Assembly: GCA_016710965.1 (NCBI GenBank)
Contig: JADJTW010000002.1
Location: 62,001-126,000, forward strand
Direction: 5' to 3'
DNA from: Flavobacteriales bacterium
GTDB taxonomy: Bacteria; Bacteroidota; Bacteroidia; Flavobacteriales_F; PHOS-HE28
Length of the DNA stretch: 64,000 nucleotides
Below the pieces are notes generated by a model. It did not search any database and was not told the DNA's origin. It saw nothing but the letters and a program-made list of their open reading frames with translations. Every line of letters starts with the position of its first letter. Within the stretch, counting starts at the first letter, position 1. A program made the translations under genes and the position numbers. Shown here piece by piece: positions 16,448-24,203 of this stretch.

Positions 16448-18577
16448 AGCGGGCGCATCGAAGGACTCCTCCTTCCAGATGAAGCGCCCGTCGGTGATGC
16501 GCAGGTATCCGAGCCGTTCGTTGCGCTCCACGCGCGCCAATTCCTTCGAAACCAGTGCGAGCGCTTCGTACGCGGGTGCGACCAGTTCCTTCCCTGTTCG
16601 GTCGATGAGCCCATAGCCATTGGCATTGCGCACGATGAACAACCCGTATCCGGCCTCCACGAGTTCGGCATACTTGGGCGCTACCGACTCCCTGCCCGTG
16701 CTATCGATGAGGCCGAACACCGCACCGCTCTTCACACGGGCCGCACCACCGCGCATCTCGAATGCCGCATCGTACCTGTTGTCGTAGAGCACCGTGCCCT
16801 TTCGATCGGCATAGCCCCACTTCCCTTTCTTACGAATAGGAACCAATGCACCGGTCGCCGCGCCGATATCGGAGAAATGGCAGGGGAGTACGCGCTCCCC
16901 GCGCACATTGATCAGGCATCGCTTGCCTGCGGATTGCACCTCGGCGAGGCCGTTGCGGAAATCGCCGTAGGTGGCCACTCCTTCCGGAGCTTCGAATTCG
17001 AGGGGAATGGCCACGTGGCCGTTCATATCGGCGTAACCGCACTTGCCGCCCTTCACCAGCAGGGCCAGGCTATCGGAGAACGCGCCGACGTGGTCGAATT
17101 CCAAAGGCAGCAGTTCCACGCCGAAACGATCGATCAGACCGGCGCGACCGCCCTTGCGCACCCGTGACACTCGCTGATCGAAGCCCTCCACCCAATCATA
17201 CCGAGGTGGCACCACGATATTGCCTTTGCTGTCGATGGCACCGGAACCGCCTTCCATTTGCACCACCGCGATGCCGTTGCGGAAGGTGCTGGCTGAAGAG
17301 AAATTGAAGGCGATGGCCGTTTCGCCGCGGGCATTCACGAAGCCATAGGATCCATCCTTCGCGGCGTACGCGAGCCCATCGGAGAACTCGCCCACTTCCT
17401 CGAATGCCATGGGCACTACGAGCACACCGCTGCGGTCCACCGCGCCCACATGACCACTGCGCTCCACCGTGCATGTGCCCTCTGCCGGATCCGAGATATC
17501 GTCGTATTCGATGGGCACCACTACGCGTCCCGACCGGTTGATGGTGCCTGTGCGACCGTTGAGGCCCACCAGCGCCTGCGCGCCCTGGAACGGCTCGGCC
17601 CATTCGTATTCCGCCTTGATGCGCTCCGTTCCGCCATCGTCGATGTAGCCCCATTTGCCATCCCGCCGAAAGGGCAGCAGGAACAGGCTTGCGGTCTTGT
17701 AGTCGTCCACCAGTTCCTCAACGAACGGGTAGTCCGGGAACTCTTGCAGGAAGCGCGTGATGGCCTCCGTGCTGAGGTCGCGCGTGTACTGCTCATAGAT
17801 GGCCCGCCAGGCGTCGTTCACCAGGTGATTGCGTGGATGGTCGAAGATGAAGGCGCGGTATTCGGCTGCGGTACGGCCAGGCGTGGACAGGCGGTAGACC
17901 TCCTCCTCGGCCTGCCGCACGTACGGACTTTCGGGATGCGCTTTGATGAAGGCGACGAAGGCCTCGGTGCTACCGGCCGCTGTGCTTTCGCGGTAGATCG
18001 CCTCGTTGAGGCGCGACCTCGCCTCGTACACCATGCGCGAACCGGGATAGCTGTCGAGGAATCGTTGATAGGCTGCCGCCGTGTTCAGGTCGCGCGCAAG
18101 CTGGAAGGCCATGTGATCCCGCACGAGCACAGCCTCGGGGATGTGCGGGCTTTGCACGTAGGTGGCGATATACCGGTCATAGGCGGCAATGGTGCTTACG
18201 CCCTTCGCCACTTCCCATGCGAGATTGAAGGCATGGTCCTTCTGCACAAGGATGGCAGCATCGTCCACGCCCAGCTTGCCGATGCATGCGCGTTCCTTGT
18301 CCGGCGCCACCGTGAAAGCGGCGTCGGAGCGCATGATGAAGGCATAGCATGAATCCACGTTGAAGAAGGGATTATCGGCGCGGCCACTGATGGTACTTAG
18401 GCCGTACCACGCCGCTGCCGGGTGCTTTTTCGTTTGCTTGAGGAAGAGCTTACGAGCGAGGAAATAGTCATGCACCTCCAGGGCGGCAAAGGCTTTTTGC
18501 AGCGGCCCTGCGATGGCCGGGAGCATCGAAAGCGAACAAAGGATCGCGAGGAGCGTTCGCGAAGCGCGGCGGTGCAT
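16439..18577 (-). CDS. Secreted TPR-like and WG-repeat protein
   Basis: A 712-residue protein with a signal peptide (RTLLAILCSLSMLPAIAG). Residues 20-290 are helical, with TPR-like units such as YQRFLDSYPGSRMVYEARS, FIKAHPESPYVRQAEEEVY and ITRFLQEFPDYPFVEELVD. Residues 300-700 hold about eleven WG-type repeats of 35-50 residues, with cores KWGYIDDGG, YGFVNARG, RAGLIDRFG, CGYADMNG, KWGYADRKG, FGLIDSTG and GYGLIDRTG. WG-repeat proteins are common on Bacteroidota surfaces and have no known enzymatic role. The start at 18577 is supported by the signal peptide and a TACCTTCG box 5 bp upstream. Its stop overlaps the giant protein gene by 9 bp. Confidence 0.85.
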   Translation of the reverse strand: MHRRASRTLLAILCSLSMLPAIAGPLQKAFAALEVHDYFLARKLFLKQTKKHPAAAWYGLSTISGRADNPFFNVDSCYAFIMRSDAAFTVAPDKERACIGKLGVDDAAILVQKDHAFNLAWEVAKGVSTIAAYDRYIATYVQSPHIPEAVLVRDHMAFQLARDLNTAAAYQRFLDSYPGSRMVYEARSRLNEAIYRESTAAGSTEAFVAFIKAHPESPYVRQAEEEVYRLSTPGRTAAEYRAFIFDHPRNHLVNDAWRAIYEQYTRDLSTEAITRFLQEFPDYPFVEELVDDYKTASLFLLPFRRDGKWGYIDDGGTERIKAEYEWAEPFQGAQALVGLNGRTGTINRSGRVVVPIEYDDISDPAEGTCTVERSGHVGAVDRSGVLVVPMAFEEVGEFSDGLAYAAKDGSYGFVNARGETAIAFNFSSASTFRNGIAVVQMEGGSGAIDSKGNIVVPPRYDWVEGFDQRVSRVRKGGRAGLIDRFGVELLPLEFDHVGAFSDSLALLVKGGKCGYADMNGHVAIPLEFEAPEGVATYGDFRNGLAEVQSAGKRCLINVRGERVLPCHFSDIGAATGALVPIRKKGKWGYADRKGTVLYDNRYDAAFEMRGGAARVKSGAVFGLIDSTGRESVAPKYAELVEAGYGLFIVRNANGYGLIDRTGKELVAPAYEALALVSKELARVERNERLGYLRITDGRFIWKEESFDAPASP

Positions 18578-18582
18578 CGGGG

Positions 18583-18590
18583 CGAAGGTA
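18583..18590 (-). promoter_or_regulatory. -7 box TACCTTCG, 5 bp before the WG-protein ATG
   Basis: A TAnnTTTG-like box on the minus strand. It supports the start at 18577 and a leader of about one base. Confidence 0.5.
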
Positions 18591-18649
18591 TCCGTGTCCG
18601 CAACGGAGCCTGCCGCACCTTTGCGCGCCCGATCGACCGTCGGTTGTTG

Positions 18650-20935
18650 ATGGAAAGCACGCAACGCATCGAACGCCTGCTCACGCGCCGGAACGCCTGG
18701 TTCGCGCTGGGCACGCTGGCTGTGATCACCGCGTGCTTTGCATTCGCGCTGCGCAACGTGCGCATGGATTACGACTTTGAGAAGTTCTTCCCGAAGAATG
18801 ATCCCGAGTTGGACCACTACCTGGCCTTCCGCGAGCGCTTCGGCCACGACAACGACTTCCTGCTCTTCGGTTTCGAGCGGGAAACCGGTGTTTTCGACCG
18901 TGTCCTGCTCACCAAGGTGGATACGCTGGCCGCGCGCCTCGAGCGGTTGCCGCGTGTGATCAAGGTGCTCTCCCCCACGCGCATGGCCGAGCCGGTGGTA
19001 ACGCCCTTGGGCGTATTCGAGACGCCCTACCTACGCTACGCGGACGACTCCCTTCTCAGCACGGACAGCGCCCGCATCTGGAACGACCCGCGCATGAAGG
19101 ACTTCTTCTTCAGCGATGATGGCGGCGCCATGCTCATCGCCCTGAATGCCGAGCCTGGCCTGAGCAAGGAGAAATGCGATGCCCTGCTGAAGGATGTGCA
19201 ACGCACGCTGGCGGAGTGCGGCTTGAGCGATACGCGCATCGTAGGGCGCATCGTGGGACAGGACCACTACATCGTGAAAATGGTGACCGAGACGATCTTC
19301 TTCATCAGCGTCTCGGTGCTCTTGCTGTCGCTCTTCCTCTGGCTCGGGTTCCGGAGCAGCTACGGCGTTTGGGTTCCCATTGCCGTTGTGGGGCTGGCCA
19401 TCCTTTGGCAGGTGGGGCTGATGACGGCCTTGGGCAAACCGCTGGGGATCCTCACGATGCTGCTGCCTACCATCCTCTTCGTAGTGGGAATGAGCGATGT
19501 GGTGCATATCCTCGAGTGCTACCTGGAGGAGATCCGCAGCGGGGTGCCACGCATCCGCGCCATCGCCATCACCTATCGCGAGGTCGGATTGCCCACCTTC
19601 CTCACAGCGGTGACCAGCGGTATCGGCTTCGCCACCCTGGGCACGGCCAGCATACAGCCCTTGCAGGAATTCGGGATCTACACCGCGATCGGGGTACTGG
19701 TGGCCTTCCTGCTCGCATTCACGCTGCTACCGGCCTTGCTGGTGCTTATCGATCCCCGGCGATTGTTGCCCAAGAAGGACCGCGGGTCGCCGTGGGATTC
19801 CCGGCTTCCACGCCTGTTCCGATGGACGATCCACCATCGGCGCCGCCTGCTGCTGGGCTTCGCGGCCATCAGCGTGCTGGGCGCCATCGGCGCATCGCGG
19901 ATCAAGGTGAACAACTATCTGCTGGAAGACCTGCCGGACAACGACCCCATGAAGGCCGGTTTCCTCTGGTTCGAGGACACCTTCGGCGGCGTCAGGCCCT
20001 TCGAACTGGAGATCACCGTTCAGGACAGTTCGCGCAGCGTGTGGGACCTCCGCGTGCTTCGCGAGATCGAACGCGTGCAGACGCACCTCGATACCGTGTA
20101 CGAAGTGGATGGCATCGGTTCACCGGTCACGGTCATGTATTCGCTCAACAAGGCCTTCAATGGCGGCGACCGCAGCTTCTACCGCCTGCCGGAGGACAGC
20201 CTCGATTGCGCGCGCATGGCGAAGCGTGCGAAGCTGCTGGGCAGGCAGATGCTCAGCGCAGTCGTGAGCGAGGATGGGCGCACGGCACGCCTGACCGGGA
20301 GGCGGGTGGATGAAGGCGGCCTGGTGCATAAAGGCAAGAACGAAGTGCTTGAGCGCTTCATAGCACAGCACACCGATCCACAACTGGTGCGCTTCCATCA
20401 GACAGGCATGGCCTACCTGATCGATCGCAACAATGCCACCTTGAGCACCCAGATGGTACGCGGAATGGGGCTCGCCATCCTGTTCACGGCGCTCATCATG
20501 CTCTGGTTCTTCAAGGATTGGCGCATGGTGCTGGTCGCGCTGCTGCCCAACCTGGTACCTCTGCTCTTCATCGCTGGTGTCATGGGCTTCATCGGCATCG
20601 ACCTGAAGGTGAGCACCGCCATCATCTTCACCATCTCCTTCGGGATCGCAGAGGACGATACCATACATATGCTCGCCTCGCTCAGGCATTACCTGCGCCA
20701 AGGCCGATCACCGGCCTACGCGCTCAAGCGCACATACCTGCGCACGGGCAAGGCGGTCACCGTTACCACGCTCATGCTGCTCTCGGGCTTCCTCACCCTC
20801 GTGTTCTCCGACTTCGCCAGCGTCTATTACATGGGCGTGCTCATCACGCTCACGCTCGCGTTCGCGTTCGTAGCGGAACTGCTTCTGCTGCCCGCCTTGG
20901 TCATGCTCCTTATGAAGAAGCGCGAGCAGCAATAG
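18650..20935 (+). CDS. MMPL-family RND transporter
   Basis: A 761-residue inner-membrane protein with the doubled RND/MMPL layout: TM1 at about residues 15-33, a periplasmic domain to about 200, a block of five TM segments at 205-375, TM7 near 400-420, a second periplasmic domain, and a last block of five TM segments at 600-755. The acidic residues thought to carry protons are visible in TM4 (VVGMSDVVHIL) and its counterpart (FGIAEDDTIHML). MMPL proteins export lipids or hydrophobic molecules; the substrate cannot be told. The start MESTQRIERLL is chosen; a CACCTTTG box lies at 18616-18623. A bidirectional terminator hairpin follows the gene. Confidence 0.88.
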   Translation: MESTQRIERLLTRRNAWFALGTLAVITACFAFALRNVRMDYDFEKFFPKNDPELDHYLAFRERFGHDNDFLLFGFERETGVFDRVLLTKVDTLAARLERLPRVIKVLSPTRMAEPVVTPLGVFETPYLRYADDSLLSTDSARIWNDPRMKDFFFSDDGGAMLIALNAEPGLSKEKCDALLKDVQRTLAECGLSDTRIVGRIVGQDHYIVKMVTETIFFISVSVLLLSLFLWLGFRSSYGVWVPIAVVGLAILWQVGLMTALGKPLGILTMLLPTILFVVGMSDVVHILECYLEEIRSGVPRIRAIAITYREVGLPTFLTAVTSGIGFATLGTASIQPLQEFGIYTAIGVLVAFLLAFTLLPALLVLIDPRRLLPKKDRGSPWDSRLPRLFRWTIHHRRRLLLGFAAISVLGAIGASRIKVNNYLLEDLPDNDPMKAGFLWFEDTFGGVRPFELEITVQDSSRSVWDLRVLREIERVQTHLDTVYEVDGIGSPVTVMYSLNKAFNGGDRSFYRLPEDSLDCARMAKRAKLLGRQMLSAVVSEDGRTARLTGRRVDEGGLVHKGKNEVLERFIAQHTDPQLVRFHQTGMAYLIDRNNATLSTQMVRGMGLAILFTALIMLWFFKDWRMVLVALLPNLVPLLFIAGVMGFIGIDLKVSTAIIFTISFGIAEDDTIHMLASLRHYLRQGRSPAYALKRTYLRTGKAVTVTTLMLLSGFLTLVFSDFASVYYMGVLITLTLAFAFVAELLLLPALVMLLMKKREQQ

Positions 20936-20953
20936 AAACCGCCGTGAAGCAGG

Positions 20954-20974
20954 AAAGCCGCCAGAGGCGGCTTT
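20954..20974. terminator. Bidirectional terminator-like hairpin between convergent genes
   Basis: AAAGCCGCC (20954-20962) pairs perfectly with GGCGGCTTT (20966-20974) around an AGA loop. It has an A run on one side and a T run on the other, and sits between the MMPL gene and the convergent TPR-like gene. Confidence 0.75.
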
Positions 20975-20998
20975 CGATGCGTGCGGCAGGGAGAGGGA

Positions 20999-21724
20999 TC
21001 AGCGAAGGCTGTCCCAAAGCCCTTTGAAGTCGGGTTCCTCCATGAAGTAGTCCTTGCCGAGGCTTGCGTACGTCTTCGCGCGATCGCGCTGGCCTTTGCT
21101 CACCAGATAATCGGCGTAGCGTATCAGGCCGTTCTTCAAGCAGGTCTTCTGGTCCTTCGGAAGGGTGGCGATATCACCGGCAGCGGCCAGCACCTTGTCG
21201 AATTCCTTCACGCTCAGGTCGCCCTCCTTGATGAGATTGCTCTTGTACTGGCACATGGCCAGCAACAACCACGCGCCGGGGTTCTCCGGGTAATAGCCTG
21301 TCATGCCATCGAAGATCTGCTTGGCCTTGCTGATCCCCTTGGGGTCATCGAGCAGGTTCTCGCCCGCTTGGAACGAGACGGTATTGAGCTCGGCCCAGTA
21401 ATCCTCGTAGTTGCCGAAGTACTCCTTGTCCTTGTCCTTCTTGCGGTACTTCTCGGCCCACTTCACGGCATCTCGTGCGGCTTTGGGGTAATCCACAGCG
21501 TACTTCTCCACCTTGCTCATCTCGAAGAGGCACATGCTCATATAGAGGTACGGCAGTGCGTCCTTCTTGGTCTCATCGCCCATGGTATAGGCTTCTGCCT
21601 TCATGAGGCACTTCTCGTATTTCTCATCCACGTATAGTACCAGCAGGTCCTCATAAACGTGCTTCTGGGCGGTGGCCGCGAACTGCACTAGCAGGAAGGC
21701 GGTCAGGGTCAGGAACTTCTTCAT
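20999..21724 (-). CDS. Secreted TPR-like protein of unknown function
   Basis: A 241-residue exported protein with a signal peptide ending QFAATAQ. The mature part is all-helical, with tetratricopeptide-like spacing (YEKCLMKAEAYTMGDETKK, then a YLYMSMCLFEMSKVEKYAV helix; later YYPENPGAWLLLAMCQYKSN and FDKVLAAAGD). No exact domain can be named. It would act in the periplasm or at the outer membrane as a binding scaffold. It is convergent with the MMPL transporter and divergent from trmD. Confidence 0.65.
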   Translation of the reverse strand: MKKFLTLTAFLLVQFAATAQKHVYEDLLVLYVDEKYEKCLMKAEAYTMGDETKKDALPYLYMSMCLFEMSKVEKYAVDYPKAARDAVKWAEKYRKKDKDKEYFGNYEDYWAELNTVSFQAGENLLDDPKGISKAKQIFDGMTGYYPENPGAWLLLAMCQYKSNLIKEGDLSVKEFDKVLAAAGDIATLPKDQKTCLKNGLIRYADYLVSKGQRDRAKTYASLGKDYFMEEPDFKGLWDSLR

Positions 21725-21856
21725 GTCGTTGGGAATGCGTGGCGCTTGGCAACCACTGTGCCGAAGGTAGGGAAGCAGTGGGAACTCGTAGCCAAGGTGC
21801 GTGCGCCTCTATCGTCGATGGAGCGCATGCCCCTTCCCCAGTCGCTCATTTCCGCA

Positions 21857-21864
21857 TTCCTTTG
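21857..21864 (+). promoter_or_regulatory. -7 box TTCCTTTG, 4 bp before trmD GTG
   Basis: The box ends four bases before GTG 21869. That supports GTG as the trmD start and a leaderless message. Confidence 0.5.
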
Positions 21865-21868
21865 GCCC

Positions 21869-22567
21869 GTGCGCATCGACATCCTCACGGTCCTGCCCGA
21901 GCTCTTCTCCAGTTGGTTCGGCGAGAGCATCCTGGAACGGGCCCAGAGCAAAGGGCTGGTGGAGATCAAGGTGCATGACCTGCGCCAATGGAGCCCGGAC
22001 AAGCACCGGAAGGTGGATGACTACCCCTTCGGAGGTGGAGCCGGCATGGTCATGCAGGTGGAGCCCATCCATCGGGCCATTGAACAGTTGAGGGCGGAGC
22101 GGGATTATGATGAAGTCATCTACCTGAGCCCCGACGGGCTGCTCCTGGATCAACCCCTGGCCAACAACCTCAGCACGAAGGGCAACCTCATCCTGCTCTG
22201 CGGTCATTACAAGGGCGTGGACGAACGTGTGCGCGAGCACCTGATCACCATGGAAGTGAGCATCGGCAATTACGTGCTTACTGGCGGGGAACTGGCGGCC
22301 GCGGTGCTTTGCGATGCCGTGGTGCGCCTTGTGCCGGGTGTCATCGGCGATGAGACCTCGGCCCTGAGCGACAGTTTCCAGGATGGGCTGGTGGCCCCGC
22401 CGGACTATACCCGTCCCGCTGATTATCAAGGGTGGAAGGTGCCCGATGTGCTTCTTAGCGGGCATCAGGCCAACATCGATGCATGGCGCCATCAGCAGGC
22501 ATTGGAACGCACCCGACAGCGGCGGCCCGGAATGATCGAAGCTGGGGAGGAAGGAGAAGGGGGGTAG
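21869..22567 (+). CDS. trmD: tRNA (guanine-37-N1)-methyltransferase
   Basis: The 232-residue enzyme methylates G37 next to the tRNA anticodon using SAM, preventing frameshifts. The SPOUT knot motifs are clear: YLSPDGLLLDQPLA, LLCGHYKGVDERV, SIGNYVLTGGELAA and VIGDETS. The N-terminal core is PFGGGAGMVMQVEP, and the C-terminal LLSGHQANIDAWRHQQAL is typical. The start is set at GTG 21869 because RIDILTVLPELF is the family N-terminus and a promoter box lies 4 bp upstream; ATG 21746 in frame would add 41 unrelated residues. rplS follows after 99 bp, a widespread pairing. Confidence 0.96.
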   Translation: MRIDILTVLPELFSSWFGESILERAQSKGLVEIKVHDLRQWSPDKHRKVDDYPFGGGAGMVMQVEPIHRAIEQLRAERDYDEVIYLSPDGLLLDQPLANNLSTKGNLILLCGHYKGVDERVREHLITMEVSIGNYVLTGGELAAAVLCDAVVRLVPGVIGDETSALSDSFQDGLVAPPDYTRPADYQGWKVPDVLLSGHQANIDAWRHQQALERTRQRRPGMIEAGEEGEGG

Positions 22568-22584
22568 CGAGGGCGAAAGATCCT

Positions 22585-22592
22585 TACTATTG
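22585..22592 (+). promoter_or_regulatory. -7-like box TACTATTG upstream of rplS
   Basis: The box lies 74 bp before the rplS ATG. Unlike most genes here, rplS would therefore have a leader of about 70 bases, long enough for control of the ribosomal protein. Confidence 0.35.
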
Positions 22593-22666
22593 CAGCCCCA
22601 AATCCGGGACCGAATGCCCCTGCCTCCGTGCTTGGGCCGCTGGGCAACCCGCTAACAACCAAGGTC

Positions 22667-23038
22667 ATGGACCGCATCAAGCAACTCGAGAAGGAATTCG
22701 CCCCCCTGAAAGCACTGCCCGATTTCAAGGCAGGTGACACCATTACCGTCCACTACAAGATCGTGGAAGGCAACAAGGAGCGTATCCAGCAGTTCCAAGG
22801 CGTGGTCATCCAGCGCAAGGGCAGCGGCAGCACCGCCACCTTCACCGTCCGGAAGATCAGCAACAACGTGGGCGTGGAGCGGATCTTTCCGATCGCCTCG
22901 CCCTTCATCGACAAGATCGACGTGAACAAGCGCGGTGATGTGCGTCGTGCACGCATCTTCTACCTGCGTGGCCTGCGCGGCAAGAGCGCCCGCATCACCG
23001 AGAAGCGTCAGAGCATCACCGAGGTGGAGGCGAAGTAG
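22667..23038 (+). CDS. rplS: 50S ribosomal protein bL19
   Basis: A 123-residue ribosomal protein at the interface of the two subunits. The family signature is intact: FKAGDTITVHYKIVEGNKER, then IQQFQGVVIQRKG, TFTVRKISNNVGVERIFP, then SPFIDKIDV and the basic RRARIFYLRGLRGKSARI. The start MDRIKQLEKEF at 22667 is chosen over the GTG-started extension at 22628. A terminator follows 22 bp after the stop. Confidence 0.96.
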   Translation: MDRIKQLEKEFAPLKALPDFKAGDTITVHYKIVEGNKERIQQFQGVVIQRKGSGSTATFTVRKISNNVGVERIFPIASPFIDKIDVNKRGDVRRARIFYLRGLRGKSARITEKRQSITEVEAK

Positions 23039-23060
23039 CCCTCAGCCACTCAACCATCAG

Positions 23061-23084
23061 AAGGCCTCGCGGAAGCGGGGCCTT
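23061..23084 (+). terminator. Terminator-like hairpin after rplS
   Basis: AAGGCCTCGC (23061-23070) pairs with GCGGGGCCTT (23075-23084), with one G-T pair and a GGAA tetraloop. The downstream tail is only weakly T-rich. Confidence 0.7.
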
Positions 23085-23232
23085 CGTCGTTCAGGACTGC
23101 GGTGCGGTTACGAAAGGAATACGGGTACACCGGACCGATACGGATCTGTGTATCGGGGCCGCGATTAGCGTACACCACGGGCGTCGCTCCGGGCGATGCG
23201 AGGCTCTTGCGCGCGGACCCGCCCTTCAGGCT

Positions 23233-23500
23233 GGAGTCTTACCAAAGGCCAACGGAGCATTCGCGAGACTCCGGATAGACCGCTCCGCGGATCTTCCAGA
23301 GTGACGCCGCCGAAGACGGCAGACCGCTACGCAGGTTGGGGGCGGGCATCCTGCGATGGTCAAGGGGTTGCCGAGGACGGCAGACCGCTGCGCAGGTTTG
23401 GGAATGGTAGCCAAAGGCTACCGTGATCCTGTTCTTGTCGAGTGTAGGCACAGCCTACGCTCAGAATGCGCCGCCTTCCTGTAGGCTGCGCCTAGTGGGG
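23233..23500. repeat. Hairpin- and repeat-rich spacer between rplS and the ORF6N gene
   Basis: This 453-bp spacer (23039-23491) holds no credible gene. It contains an inverted repeat GGAGTCT/AGACTCC (23233-23239 and 23266-23272). A motif AGACCGCTnCGCAGG occurs at 23321 and 23382, inside longer near-identical stretches starting CGAAGACGGC/CGAGGACGGC, with a partial copy at 23277. Three tight hairpins follow: GGTAGCC-aaa-GGCTACC (about 23406-23422), GTAGGC-aca-GCCTAC and TAGGC-tgc-GCCTA. The spacing is irregular, so it is not CRISPR; REP-like elements are more likely. Confidence 0.5.
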
Positions 23501-24157
23501 GGTCGGGATATCCTCCTTGTTGAAGACCGCTCTCTCGCGCTTGTACATGTGCCAAGTTATCCATGCGTCGCTCCTTGCATCATCGCTTCCATTTTCCGCT
23601 ATCGAACCCGATCGGCGGCCGCTTCTTCGGGATTGTGCCAGCAGTGCCCGGTTGCTCTTGTCCTCCTCCATCTTCTTCAGCAGCCTGAAGATCACCTTGA
23701 TGTCCCGGCTATTGTGCGACACCGTGCCACGCAATTTCTCCAAGGCTAGGAGCACATCCTTATGGTTGGCCAGGAGTTCGCGCATGCGGGTGAATACCCG
23801 GATGACCTGGATATTGACGGCGATTGCTGCCGCGCTATTCAACACACTGGACAGCATTAAAACGCCGTGCTCGGTGAAGGCGAACGGCGCATAGCGCAGG
23901 CCCATCCTGTCCCCAGGATTGGAGGTCACGATCTGTGACCTCCAATGTTCGAGTTCCTCCGCGCTCAGCTCGAACATGAAGTCTTCGGGGAAGCGTTCGG
24001 CATTGCGGCGGACGGCTTGCTTCAGCGCCTTGGTGGGTACTCCATAAAGCTCTGCCAGATCACGGTCCAACATCACCTTGTACCCGCGTATCGTGTAGAT
24101 CCTGCTGATGACAAGCTCCTCGCTCACCACAGGTATGTTCTTCCTGCCTGCGCTCAT
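23492..24157 (-). CDS. ORF6N domain DNA-binding protein
   Basis: A 221-residue protein. Its first 95 residues are the ORF6N domain: YTIRGYKVMLDRDLAELYGV, followed by TKALKQAVRRNAERFPEDFMF and the conserved FAFTEHGVLMLSSVLNS. A helical region follows (VIRVFTRMRELLANHKDVLL). ORF6N proteins are typical of phages and mobile islands and probably bind DNA. The C-terminus is longer than usual and ends FNKEDIPTPH. The same FNKEDIP and its DNA end the neighbouring cphA, as a 23-bp direct repeat. Base composition is visibly lower in GC than its neighbours, which suggests transfer. A TACCGTTG-like box lies 8 bp before the start at 24157. Confidence 0.85.
   Translation of the reverse strand: MSAGRKNIPVVSEELVISRIYTIRGYKVMLDRDLAELYGVPTKALKQAVRRNAERFPEDFMFELSAEELEHWRSQIVTSNPGDRMGLRYAPFAFTEHGVLMLSSVLNSAAAIAVNIQVIRVFTRMRELLANHKDVLLALEKLRGTVSHNSRDIKVIFRLLKKMEEDKSNRALLAQSRRSGRRSGSIAENGSDDARSDAWITWHMYKRERAVFNKEDIPTPH
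23503..23525 (+). repeat. 23-bp direct repeat, copy 1 (3' end of the ORF6N gene)
   Basis: TCGGGATATCCTCCTTGTTG followed by AAG. It matches the copy at 24230-24252 with one mismatch. Both copies encode FNKEDIP on the minus strand and are 727 bp apart. Confidence 0.7.
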
Positions 24158-24203
24158 GTTGCTTGCAACGGTAATTCGCGGGCCGCTCTGACCGGAATAC
24201 TCT

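Noticed and set aside
23277..23401. A small CRISPR array
   Set aside because: The AGACCGCT repeats are only two full copies plus a partial one, with unequal spacing (44 and 61 bp) and no cas genes nearby.
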